DNA of 40,977 bases from Opitutia bacterium UBA7374 (GTDB taxonomy: Bacteria > Verrucomicrobiota > Verrucomicrobiia > Opitutales > Coraliomargaritaceae), in contig DKOA01000043.1 in NCBI GenBank assembly GCA_002469895.1, positions 117,951 to 158,927 of the forward strand, read 5' to 3'. The notes beneath the pieces are model-generated. The model was not told the origin of the DNA. It worked only from the letters and a program-made list of their open reading frames with translations, and did not search any database. Positions 8,099-17,998 of this stretch are shown here, one piece after another. Position 1 is the stretch's first letter. The number at the start of each line of letters is the position of its first letter. Made by a program: the position numbers and the translations under genes.

Positions 8099-8304
8099 AG
8101 GGAATCAGTTTTCCACATGAAGAAGTGCTCAAAAAAGGGAAAGAACGTGCCTATGCTTTAGGGCTAACAAGCTTTTCAGAGTACGTGAACCACCTCATCC
8201 GGAAAGATAATGGGATGCCAAATATCTTCGATGCGACGAGTGAACTCCCCTCCCTTCAAGTCGCCGAAAAACAAAAACCCTACGCACTGAAGAAAAATTC
8301 CTAA
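8080..8304 (+). CDS. Small ribbon-helix-helix-like protein (Arc/CopG fold)
   Basis: This 74-aa protein has a convincing ribbon-helix-helix pattern at its N-terminus: strand KTRITKGISFP, first helix HEEVLKKGKERAYALG, turn LTSF, and second helix SEYVNHLIRKD. RHH proteins bind DNA as dimers through the strand. The C-terminal 30 residues are polar and probably disordered. The start is ATG at 8080; a TTG at 8008 would add 24 hydrophobic residues unlike any RHH protein and is rejected. It is divergent from the similar small gene ending its start at 7979, with 100 bp of AT-rich sequence between them. Clustered TAGTTA/TAACTA repeats flank its start. purH converges 18 bp beyond its stop. The target is unknown. 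Confidence 0.68.
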   Translation: MKTRITKGISFPHEEVLKKGKERAYALGLTSFSEYVNHLIRKDNGMPNIFDATSELPSLQVAEKQKPYALKKNS

Positions 8305-8322
8305 TGTCGGCTCAGTCCTTAT

Positions 8323-9876
<1,554 letters not shown>

Positions 9877-9939
9877 AAAAAGTTGAATTTTAAATTAATT
9901 CATTCGGGTCTTGGCGCATTCAAAATCCGACCGACTGAG

Positions 9940-11853
9940 TTAATACGCCCGCCCATCGCGGTTTTCAAAATAATTGATGTACGCCCGGTTCAGTGTCGCC
10001 GTACCTCCCGGAGTCGGGTAATTACCGGTAAAATACCAATCGCCCTGATGGTGCGGAATGGCTCCTTTCATTTTCTCGACCGGAAGAAAGAGTATTTCCA
10101 AGTCTCCCTCCCAAGGAATATCGACCGGATGCACCAAGTCGGCTATTTTAGCTGCAATTTGACTCTCTGAATAACGGTCATATATGCGACGAACATGGTT
10201 TTTCATCTCACCGAACGGGATATCCACCTGGGCCAGACAATCGCGGTAGATTTCTTTTAATAATTCCTCACAGCCATCCTCTTTGACCAAAGCGACTGCA
10301 GCTTTAAATGCGATAAACTTGCCCAATTCCGACATATCGATGCCATAGCAATCAGGATAGCGAATTTGTGGAGCGGTTGAGGCGATCACTATTTTGCGTG
10401 GATTCGTGCGGCTCAAAATATTCAGAATCGACTCTTTTAAAGTAGTACCACGAACGATTGAGTCGTCGATGCACACTAAACAATCCTTTGACTCCACTAC
10501 CCCGTAGGTAATGTCATACACATGAGATACCAGTTGCGCGCGCCCCGCTTCCTGTGAGATGAAGGTACGCAGTTTGATATCCTTGTGAGCGATCTTCTCT
10601 CCTCGGGGCCAATTCCCCATAATGAGTTTGTCGATTAATACCTCGTCCAGCGTACCATCGGCCTGAGCCTGTAGTAGAGCACCCTTGACTTCCTCGCGAC
10701 GGTGTAAGCGAAGAGATTCCAGTAATCCGTAATAAGCCGTCTCAGCAGTATTCGGAACAAAGCTGAATACACTGTTCGCGAAATCATTATCGATCGCATG
10801 CACGACCTGATCCCGGAGAGCACCCCCCAGTGCCTTGCGTTCCCGGTAGATGTCTGCGTCATTTCCCCGGGAAAAGTAAATACGCTCAAAAGAACAGGGC
10901 GTCGGCTCTTGTTTGTCGGTAAATGATTCACAATAAATCCGACCATCCGCCTTAATCACCGTTACCGTTCCCGGTTCTAATTCAGAGACCTTTTCGATCG
11001 GCTGGTTAAAGATCGTCATGAGCGCGACTCTTTCGGAAGCAAAAGCCACCACTTCATCATCCTGGAAATAAAAACAGGGACGAATACCCCGTGGGTCCCG
11101 GATCACGAAACTATCGCCGTTACCGATCAATCCAGCTATGGCATAGCCCCCATCCCATCCATTTGTCGCAGTCCGTAAGACGCGGACCGGATCCAGTTCT
11201 TCGCTGATGACCGAAGGAATGTGAGCACCCTTCATGTCCTCATCCCGCATCCGGTGATAAATAGCATCATGCGCCTCATCCAGATGAAATCCAATATGCT
11301 CCAACACCGCCTGCGTATCTGTGCCGAAGATGGGGTGCTGACCCTTCTCAATGAGACTGGCATTCAGCTCTTTCTCATTGGTTATAGTAAAGTTACCTGC
11401 CAGCATGAGATTCTTTGTCGGCCAGTTAGACTGGCGCACAAAAGGGTGACAGTTTTTATCGGAGTAGACACCGGAAGTACCGTAACGCAGATGGCCGAGT
11501 AAAACTTCGCCACCAAAATCGAAGTTCTCCTTCACTGTACTGGCAAATTCTGGATGTATCGTACCCTGGTCGACCATTTTGTGGTACTCTCCCAGTTGTT
11601 TGCGAAAGATCCGTCCCAGTGGGTTTGTTTTAATCGTGCGCTCCCGCGACATGTAGGGGCGACCAGCCGGCATCTCCAGTTTTACACAGCCGATTCCGGC
11701 TCCGTCCTGACCACGATTATGCTGCTTCTCCATGAGCAAGAACAACTGGTTAAACCCATACAGAGGGGTCCCATACTTTTCCTGGTAATAATCCAAGGGT
11801 TTGAGGAGACGGATCATTGCGATACCGCATTCATGTTTCAGAAAATCGCTCAT
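9940..11853 (-). CDS. purF: Amidophosphoribosyltransferase, long Bacteroidetes-type
   Basis: PurF commits PRPP to purine synthesis by replacing pyrophosphate with ammonia from glutamine. At 637 aa it is longer than the ~500-aa E. coli or B. subtilis types and resembles the form I recall from Bacteroidetes, including the C-terminal YPTPGGTATLNRAYINYFE. The start MSDFLKHECGI gives a short propeptide before the Ntn-hydrolase nucleophile, Cys9. The glutaminase domain has LGHLRYGTSG and NRGQDGAGI. The phosphoribosyltransferase domain has the PRPP loop CIDDSIVRGTT near residue 460-470. The frame is open to 12024, but that extra 57 residues overlaps the neighbouring CDF gene and lies before the conserved start. 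It lacks the usual four-cysteine Fe-S pattern of the B. subtilis form as far as I can see. Confidence 0.94.
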   Translation of the reverse strand: MSDFLKHECGIAMIRLLKPLDYYQEKYGTPLYGFNQLFLLMEKQHNRGQDGAGIGCVKLEMPAGRPYMSRERTIKTNPLGRIFRKQLGEYHKMVDQGTIHPEFASTVKENFDFGGEVLLGHLRYGTSGVYSDKNCHPFVRQSNWPTKNLMLAGNFTITNEKELNASLIEKGQHPIFGTDTQAVLEHIGFHLDEAHDAIYHRMRDEDMKGAHIPSVISEELDPVRVLRTATNGWDGGYAIAGLIGNGDSFVIRDPRGIRPCFYFQDDEVVAFASERVALMTIFNQPIEKVSELEPGTVTVIKADGRIYCESFTDKQEPTPCSFERIYFSRGNDADIYRERKALGGALRDQVVHAIDNDFANSVFSFVPNTAETAYYGLLESLRLHRREEVKGALLQAQADGTLDEVLIDKLIMGNWPRGEKIAHKDIKLRTFISQEAGRAQLVSHVYDITYGVVESKDCLVCIDDSIVRGTTLKESILNILSRTNPRKIVIASTAPQIRYPDCYGIDMSELGKFIAFKAAVALVKEDGCEELLKEIYRDCLAQVDIPFGEMKNHVRRIYDRYSESQIAAKIADLVHPVDIPWEGDLEILFLPVEKMKGAIPHHQGDWYFTGNYPTPGGTATLNRAYINYFENRDGRAY

Positions 11854-11948
11854 CAGGTAATAGAAATGCACGCTAAAGTGCTTTTGCCCACGCTGGCGAT
11901 GCAAAGTTACAATTTTATCATATTCGACTACCCCTAAACCAATTGAAC

Positions 11949-12860
11949 TCAGCCAGAACCGAAGACGCCGCGCTCTAATAAATGCTTCGTGTTTGCCGGT
12001 TCGATGTGAATCAGTACCCGCCAAACCTCGGGATGTGCCTCGAGTAACCTCTTTTTGACCGCTGTGGCGATGGCATGGCCAGCCTCAACCGTCAGTTCCG
12101 GGGAAACCTGCAGGTGAAAATCGACCTCATAAACATCACCAAGCTTGCGTACGCGGAAATCGTGATAGGCAAGCGCACCCTGCGTTGACAAGATGTGCTC
12201 GCGGAAGTCCTCGATAATTTCCCGTCTGGGCGCAGTGTCGAGCAACTCTATGAGGGCCCGATAAAAGATTTTGCCTGCCTCAAAGACTAAATAACCGCCG
12301 AGAAAAAGGGTAATTCCATCATCCAAAAAGGCCCACTGCTCGCCCCCAACCCAAACACCAATCAAAGCAATCGCCACCCCTAGAGTCGATATACTATCCA
12401 AGCGGTGATGCCAGGCGTTTGCCATGATGAGATCACTCTTCAAAGCACGGGCGACTTTGCGCGAGCGCCAAAAAAGCCATTCTTTTAAAGGCAGCGAGAG
12501 CAATGCAATCAGAGCTGCCATACCTGCATCCGGAATTCTTGGCCCCTGACCGAATCCTAAAGCGGAGGTTGCGACCAAGCCCATGGCAAAAAAGACAAGC
12601 CCACCACCCAGAAAAAAACGGGACAAAGTGGCAAATCGATGATGTCCGTAAGGATGTGAAGCGTCTACCGGACGTTGCGCCATAAAAAGACCGAAGAGCA
12701 CGGCCACATCTGAGAGAACATCCAAAAGACTGTGCATCCCGTCAGCAATCAACGCACGTGAATGCAAGCAGTAACCGGCTACTGTCTTCGTTGCAGCCAG
12801 TGTCAGATTGACTACAAAGCCCACCCATGTAATTCGAAAATCCTCTCTTCCTCGCTCCAT
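11949..12860 (-). CDS. Cation diffusion facilitator (CDF) metal/H+ antiporter
   Basis: This 303-aa membrane protein has six transmembrane segments and a C-terminal cytoplasmic dimerisation domain (about residues 210-295). CDF proteins export divalent metals in exchange for protons. The transport site is visible as two HxxxD motifs: His43-Asp47 in LIADGMHSLLDVLSD (TM2), and His151-Asp155 in AWHHRLDS (TM5). This arrangement is usual for zinc transporters, although Fe or Mn members also exist. ATG at 12860 starts MERGREDFRITWVGF, a normal CDF start; the longer frame to 12947 reads into the divergent promoter region. It shares a 99-bp intergenic region with the divergent nuclease gene at 12960. 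With the permease at 2177, the window holds two unlinked metal exporters. Confidence 0.93.
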   Translation of the reverse strand: MERGREDFRITWVGFVVNLTLAATKTVAGYCLHSRALIADGMHSLLDVLSDVAVLFGLFMAQRPVDASHPYGHHRFATLSRFFLGGGLVFFAMGLVATSALGFGQGPRIPDAGMAALIALLSLPLKEWLFWRSRKVARALKSDLIMANAWHHRLDSISTLGVAIALIGVWVGGEQWAFLDDGITLFLGGYLVFEAGKIFYRALIELLDTAPRREIIEDFREHILSTQGALAYHDFRVRKLGDVYEVDFHLQVSPELTVEAGHAIATAVKKRLLEAHPEVWRVLIHIEPANTKHLLERGVFGSG

Positions 12861-12959
12861 TATTAAATCAGATTGGCGAGTGGATGCCGGATTGTCGCTC
12901 CAAATTTCAATGCGGGTTTCTATTTGCCCTATGGCAACAACCCGCAATGTTCTCTGTTC

Positions 12960-14318
12960 ATGAAACTAATCGATCTGAACCGTCATGGTGGTATTGGAGC
13001 AAATGCCCACTTTATTCAGCTCGGTAGCTTTAACATTCTCATAGACGCCGGGCTCCACCCGAAGCATCTGGGCCGTGACGCGCTTCCCGATTACGCGCAG
13101 ATGGGTGGAATTGAGCTCGACTTGATTGTTCTCACGCACTGTCACCTCGACCATCTAGGCTCGCTTCCACTAATCGCTTCAGCACATCCCCGGGCAAAAG
13201 TTATTACCTCCATTCCGAACCTGACTCTGGCGCCCCGCATGTTGCGTAATTCTGTAAACGTCATGAAACGCCAGCGGGAAGAACATGGCATCGTCGAATA
13301 CCCACTATTTTTACACAGGGATATTGCACTGCTTAGCCGTCAATTCTTTGCTCAACGTTTTCAACGTTCCGAAAAACACAGAAAGGACAGCGACGAAATT
13401 GAGATCATCCTACACCCGGCGGGTCATGTCGTCGGCGCCGCTGCGGTAGAGTTTATCTATAAAAAACGAAGAATCGTTTTTAGTGGTGATGTTCTCTTCG
13501 ATGCACAGCGTACCTTACCGGGCGCCCAACTACCCAAAGGGCCGATTGATACTCTCATACTGGAAACCACCCGAGGGGCTACGGAGCGTAGTCCAGACAC
13601 TACGCGAGAGAGCGAGCTGGATCGCATGATCGATGCCATTGCGAAAATCCTTGCCCGAGGCGGCAGTTGTCTGATCCCGGTGTTTGCCCTCGGCCGGATG
13701 CAAGAAATGCTCAAAATCCTCTACGAGGCACAAAAATCCGGGCGCCTACCACGCTGCCCCTTTCATGCCGCTGGTCTTGGAATGGATCTTTGTAACTACT
13801 TCGATAATATTCGCAGTAAGAGCAACTTGATCAATTTCGATATCCGGCTACTTCAGCAACTCAAGGTAAAGCCACTCGAACTGAATTTGCGCCCGGGCCG
13901 CAACCTGCCGAAGAAAGGGATCTATCTCCTGAGCAGCGGAATGCTCGTCGAACACACCCCTTCATACAAGACAGCAGCCTCCCTCCTGCCCTTCAAGGAA
14001 AACGGTCTCTGCTTCGTCGGTTACTGCGACCCGGACACACCCGGGGGCAAGCTACTGGCTGGAAAAGATGAGGATACTTTCTTTTTTGAAACCCTCGATT
14101 ACCTGGCACCCAGACGTGCTTCTGTTGAAAAATTTGACCTCAGCGGACATGCCAACAGAGACGAACTGGCCGACTACGCTGTACAATCCGAGGCCAGATC
14201 CATTGTGCTGACCCATGGCGACCCCGAGGCACGGTCCTGGTTCTCGGATGAACTGAAAAAACGTTTGGAAAAAACACACCTACTGGATCCTGAACCGGGA
14301 GTGGAATATCAGGTCTAA
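12960..14318 (+). CDS. Metallo-beta-lactamase/beta-CASP RNA-processing nuclease
   Basis: This 452-aa protein of the YSH1/RNase J-like superfamily hydrolyses RNA phosphodiester bonds with two zinc ions. The metal motifs are visible in order: LTHCHLDHLG (His60, His62, Asp64, His65), HPAGHVVGAA (His156), FSGDVLF (Asp177), then the beta-CASP insert with SCLIPVFALGRMQEM, and the C-terminal motifs FDLSGHANRDEL and LTHGDPEA. Bacterial members of this shorter type are usually annotated as exonucleases or mRNA 3'-end-processing factors; the real substrate is unknown. ATG at 12960 starts MKLIDLNRHGGIGANAHFIQ, where homology begins, although the frame is open from 12873. It converges with the hybrid kinase 12 bp downstream. 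The small hairpin AACC-GCACT-GGTT near 14325 is too short to call a terminator. Confidence 0.9.
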   Translation: MKLIDLNRHGGIGANAHFIQLGSFNILIDAGLHPKHLGRDALPDYAQMGGIELDLIVLTHCHLDHLGSLPLIASAHPRAKVITSIPNLTLAPRMLRNSVNVMKRQREEHGIVEYPLFLHRDIALLSRQFFAQRFQRSEKHRKDSDEIEIILHPAGHVVGAAAVEFIYKKRRIVFSGDVLFDAQRTLPGAQLPKGPIDTLILETTRGATERSPDTTRESELDRMIDAIAKILARGGSCLIPVFALGRMQEMLKILYEAQKSGRLPRCPFHAAGLGMDLCNYFDNIRSKSNLINFDIRLLQQLKVKPLELNLRPGRNLPKKGIYLLSSGMLVEHTPSYKTAASLLPFKENGLCFVGYCDPDTPGGKLLAGKDEDTFFFETLDYLAPRRASVEKFDLSGHANRDELADYAVQSEARSIVLTHGDPEARSWFSDELKKRLEKTHLLDPEPGVEYQV

Positions 14319-14330
14319 GAACCGCACTGG

Positions 14331-16964
14331 TTAGATAATAAAATCTTTGCCGGGTGCCAAATTAGCAGTAGCTCCGGATGAGAAAAAACGCGCAACGACT
14401 GCACGAATGTCTTCTACCGTCACCGGTTTACTTAAGAATGCGTCCATCCCCAGAGCCAGTGCCTTTTCCTCCTGCTCCTGTAAAACTCCAGCGCTGAGTG
14501 CGATAATAACGCAATCTGAGCCATTTGGCAAAGCGCGGATTCGACGAGTTGCCTCATAACCGTCCATCTTCGGCATATGAACATCCATCAATATGAGATC
14601 ATAAGTTGATTTAGTAAACAAATCCACTGCCTCAGATCCATCATTCACTAAATCAAATTTCAGACGAATACTGCGGAGCATCGCACCAATTACCTTTTGA
14701 TTAATCAAACTGTCTTCTACGACAAGTAAGCGAATGTTCAGATTATGAAAGGGCGCTGTTTTGAGATGATGCTGGCGCGGCGAGTGCATCCAACCCGCTA
14801 ATGATTGCTCACTCAGCAATGATCGAAGGCTAGTGAGTAAATCGGAATGCAAATAAGGAGCCCGCAAAATTGGCTTTGCCCCATTCACTAAAGGCGCTGA
14901 TAAAAAAGGAACCAGTCGCAGGATCACAGCATCCTCTCTGCACTCGGAAAAAGAGCTGTCGCTACTGACGCATAGACGGGCAAGATGGGGGTCACTCACC
15001 AGAGAAAAACCCAAACGCTCTAAGCGAAATGTGATCTCTTCCTGCAAAGCTTCCGGCTCAATTTGCAGATAAGCAGGCACATCCGAAAAAGCTGACTTTG
15101 CCCGTTCAGGACCCTCCCAATCGACGACTTCAAGACAAACGCTGAAATGAAAAACGGATCCTTCTCCGGGCACACTCTCTACAGAAACCGAACCACCCAT
15201 CAACGAGGCTAGACGCTTGACGATAGCTAATCCAAGACCCGTACCTTTACGGTAATGAGACTTCTCATCTTCCACCTGATAAAATCGCTCAAATAGCCCG
15301 GAAAGATGCGCCTCAGCGATCCCAATGCCAGTATCCCTGACTGAGCCCTTAAGCAAACATGTGGCACCCTCCAGTGGCTGGCATGAGATAGAAACAGTAA
15401 TAGAGCCGGCCTCGGTAAACTTAATCGCATTTCCAATCAAATTATAGAGAATTTGACGTATCCGATTGGCATCCCCACGCACCCGATAAGGCAAAGTCTC
15501 CGCATGCTTGGCAAAAAGAAGGATGCCCTTTTTTTCACAGGAGCTGATCAGTAGAGATAACGGACTCTCCAAGGCATCCAATAGGTTAAAGATTTCATTA
15601 GAGATCTTTAACTCGCCTGCCTCAATGCGGGAAAAGTCGAGTATATCGTTGATCACTGTCATCAGTGATTCCCCACTGCGGTGAATGATCCCTACTAGCT
15701 CTTTTTGCTGCGCATCGAGCTTTGTTTCCTCCAGTAATCGTGCGACCCCAATCACTCCATTCATCGGTGTGCGAATCTCATGGCTCATAGCAGAGAGAAA
15801 CGCACTCTTGGCATGATTTGCCTGATTTGCTTTTTCTCGCTCTACATGCAGTTGTTGTTCGTGCTCGAAGCGTTCTGTATCATCTCGCTGAATGGCGATG
15901 AATCCAAGAAACACATCATTTTCAAAGAGAGGTTTCGCGTCAATTGTCACATAATATTCTGAACCATCCTTGGCATAGTTGATCAATTCTGCAGAGAAGC
16001 TCTCCTTGGCACGCACTTTTTTTCGGATAAAACGAACAGTCTCGGCACTGGATTTGGGGCCCTGCAAAAAAGCACCAGGCTTTTTTCCTTTAACCTCTTC
16101 CAAAGTATATCCCGTAAACCTTGTAAAGCCAGCGTTGACCCACTCAATATACTCGTTGACGTCAGTAATAATGACCCCGTTATCCGTCTCGGAGGCAACT
16201 AATGCCAAACGTTGAAGAAGCCGATTGCTCGACTGAATCTCGCCCAGCATCCGACGAAAACTCTCGCCCAACTGTCCCAATTCATCTTCAGCCAAGCCAA
16301 TCTGTACGGGTAACGGATCCCCTTTGGCATGGGAATCCATTAGCAGTTTTAAGTTTTCCACACGGTCGATCACCGTGCGCCTAAGCAAGCAGTACGTGCA
16401 GAAATAGAGAAATATGCCGCCACCGAGCCAGACAATGCCCATCAGCATACTTGTCTTCAGCAGATCATTGAACCCCTCATCCAGATTAAATGAACCAACG
16501 GCTCGTATGGTGTGAAATAAACTCCGCTGATCTTCGGCGATGAAGATTCGGCTTTCCCCAAAATAAATCAAACGATTGTCCTCCCAGGTCGGCTCATTCA
16601 TCCTTGTATCCCCCAGGGCAATGAGCGATTGCGTCGTGTCGTCCAGATCCGCTGTCTTCTTTCGATTCCACTCATAGCGCGACCCCGCCAATATCTCACC
16701 ACTGTCCAAATCGTACAAGATCAGCCAATCCACTTCAGCAGAGGCTGCAATTGATGTGATAAATCGTTGCCGCTGCCCCGGATCCTGCTCAATCGAAGCC
16801 AAGGCCAGCGACCACTCCAAATACTGGCGTGAAGCACTGATCAATTCCGTACGAATAAAGTCCAACTTTCGCTGATGGCTCCAAAAGATACCGCAGACAG
16901 CGACCAGTCCATAAACCAAAGCAAAGGGTATACTTAGCTTATGTTTCAGACTACGTATTTTCAT
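14331..16964 (-). CDS. Membrane hybrid histidine kinase (HAMP-PAS-HisKA-HATPase-REC)
   Basis: This 877-aa sensor kinase has a first transmembrane helix at about 10-28, a periplasmic domain at 30-170, a second helix at 172-194, HAMP at 195-248, a PAS domain with PAC tail at 250-370, and a HisKA dimer with the H-box SAMSHEIRTPMNG (His395). HATPase_c follows, with its N-box at LYNLIGNAIKF (about 506-516), G1 DTGIGIA (544-550) and G2 GTGLGLA (574-580). A weakly conserved, probably degenerate receiver-like segment spans about 630-720. A true receiver comes last, with phospho-acceptor Asp794 in ILMDVHMPKMDGYEA. There is no own Hpt domain. Its ATG overlaps the stop of the substrate-binding lipoprotein gene by four bases, so the two are co-translated. 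That suggests the lipoprotein feeds the periplasmic sensor domain. Confidence 0.93.
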   Translation of the reverse strand: MKIRSLKHKLSIPFALVYGLVAVCGIFWSHQRKLDFIRTELISASRQYLEWSLALASIEQDPGQRQRFITSIAASAEVDWLILYDLDSGEILAGSRYEWNRKKTADLDDTTQSLIALGDTRMNEPTWEDNRLIYFGESRIFIAEDQRSLFHTIRAVGSFNLDEGFNDLLKTSMLMGIVWLGGGIFLYFCTYCLLRRTVIDRVENLKLLMDSHAKGDPLPVQIGLAEDELGQLGESFRRMLGEIQSSNRLLQRLALVASETDNGVIITDVNEYIEWVNAGFTRFTGYTLEEVKGKKPGAFLQGPKSSAETVRFIRKKVRAKESFSAELINYAKDGSEYYVTIDAKPLFENDVFLGFIAIQRDDTERFEHEQQLHVEREKANQANHAKSAFLSAMSHEIRTPMNGVIGVARLLEETKLDAQQKELVGIIHRSGESLMTVINDILDFSRIEAGELKISNEIFNLLDALESPLSLLISSCEKKGILLFAKHAETLPYRVRGDANRIRQILYNLIGNAIKFTEAGSITVSISCQPLEGATCLLKGSVRDTGIGIAEAHLSGLFERFYQVEDEKSHYRKGTGLGLAIVKRLASLMGGSVSVESVPGEGSVFHFSVCLEVVDWEGPERAKSAFSDVPAYLQIEPEALQEEITFRLERLGFSLVSDPHLARLCVSSDSSFSECREDAVILRLVPFLSAPLVNGAKPILRAPYLHSDLLTSLRSLLSEQSLAGWMHSPRQHHLKTAPFHNLNIRLLVVEDSLINQKVIGAMLRSIRLKFDLVNDGSEAVDLFTKSTYDLILMDVHMPKMDGYEATRRIRALPNGSDCVIIALSAGVLQEQEEKALALGMDAFLSKPVTVEDIRAVVARFFSSGATANLAPGKDFII

Positions 16965-17920
16965 TCTTCTGAAACAGGCCCTTTAAAACGGATAATTTCG
17001 GCATACCGCGAAGGTTTTCGCATCAATCCAAGCCTCCTTAATACAGCATCAGCCGTAGCCGCGCTTTGTCGAAGCCGCTCCCGTGCATCCGCATCAATTT
17101 GATCAATCGGTTGAATGATAACCATCTCTTCGTGTGCCGCCTCAATTTCTTCGACCGAAATCCCGAGACGTTTAGCCATAATGAAATTTGCCTCATCCGG
17201 GTACGCTTGCCAATAATCCAAGGCTCGTTTCCAGACCGCTTGCAACTGATTCCCCAAGTCCGGGTTTGTCGCCGCAAATGAAGGGGATACGACGACTATA
17301 TCGAGGATTTCGTAAGGTATTTCCGCAGAAGAAAAGAGAACATTAGCCGTCCCATCACGCAGAATACCGGTCGATACAGGGGGATAGCTGACAACTGCGG
17401 CGAGGTCCACACCGAAGCGATCAGCCATTGAAATCTGATCAACAAAAACAATTTCAACATCATCAAAGCTCATCCCGTTGTCTGTTAATGCACGGTGTAG
17501 CACAACCAGACCAAGCGAAGCGCGTTCAACGCCCAAACGTTTACCACGCAATGCCTGAAAATCAGTCACACCCTCACTAGCCAAAAGAACATCTGCACCA
17601 TTCGAATAGTCACAAAAGAGCAACGCACGGGGCGGTTCCTTAAGTTGGTCAGCAGCAAGCACCGCCTCAATGATAGTACAGGCCATGGCATCACAGCGCT
17701 TTGAAATAAATAACTGCAAGGAGTCCTGCAGAGAAGTTGTCTCGAGGAGTTGAACATCTAAACCGGCTTCCGCAAAAAAGCCCTGCTCTTGAGCTAGAAA
17801 AAGGAATTCATATCCCGGCCATGCGTTGATCGCGATGTGCAAACGATCACTCTTCGAGGGGAAACAGCCAAAGAGGAAGATTAGGGTAGAAAGGCATAGG
17901 TAACGAATAAGAAGAGCCAT
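16961..17920 (-). CDS. Substrate-binding lipoprotein (NMT1/THI5-SsuA type), sensor partner of the kinase
   Basis: This 319-aa periplasmic binding protein of the NMT1/TauA/SsuA-like type has a lipoprotein signal, LSTLIFLFGC, with the lipid-anchored Cys at residue 19. Family features follow: IAINAWPGYEFLFLAQEQGFF near the N-terminus, GLDVQLLETTS, then FQALRGKRLGVERAS. Such proteins normally deliver ligands (nitrate, sulfonates, pyrimidines, amines) to ABC transporters. No ABC ATPase or permease gene is nearby; instead the stop overlaps the kinase ATG (ATGA). It is therefore more likely a ligand-sensing subunit for the kinase, which is inference from context. I prefer ATG 17920 over GTG 17935 because it gives a compact signal peptide. 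Four GGGTTA-like repeats lie around and upstream of its start. Confidence 0.85.
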   Translation of the reverse strand: MALLIRYLCLSTLIFLFGCFPSKSDRLHIAINAWPGYEFLFLAQEQGFFAEAGLDVQLLETTSLQDSLQLFISKRCDAMACTIIEAVLAADQLKEPPRALLFCDYSNGADVLLASEGVTDFQALRGKRLGVERASLGLVVLHRALTDNGMSFDDVEIVFVDQISMADRFGVDLAAVVSYPPVSTGILRDGTANVLFSSAEIPYEILDIVVVSPSFAATNPDLGNQLQAVWKRALDYWQAYPDEANFIMAKRLGISVEEIEAAHEEMVIIQPIDQIDADARERLRQSAATADAVLRRLGLMRKPSRYAEIIRFKGPVSEE

Positions 17921-17924
17921 AATA

Positions 17925-17982
17925 GGGTTAAACACTAAAAAAGCATGGGTTTCAATACTAACCCACTTCTTATTTTAACCCA
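17925..17982. promoter_or_regulatory. GGGTTA/TAACCC repeats upstream of the sensor lipoprotein gene
   Basis: In minus-strand orientation TGGGTTA occurs twice exactly 17 bp apart (plus-strand TAACCCA at 17976-17982 and 17959-17965). An inverted copy TGGGTT lies at 17946-17951 and a further GGGTTA at 17925-17930. Four related hexamers within 60 bp, just before a sensor operon and after lptG, look like a transcription-factor site or an autoregulatory operator of this two-component system. No regulator is identified. Confidence 0.35.
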
Positions 17983-17998
17983 TTTTATTTCGACTTAT

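Noticed and set aside
7746..8304. Toxin-antitoxin module
   Set aside because: Both small proteins look like DNA-binding RHH proteins and no toxin-sized partner frame is adjacent.
11854..12024. Long N-terminal extension of PurF
   Set aside because: PurF must expose Cys9 after a short propeptide; the extension overlaps the CDF gene and is not conserved.
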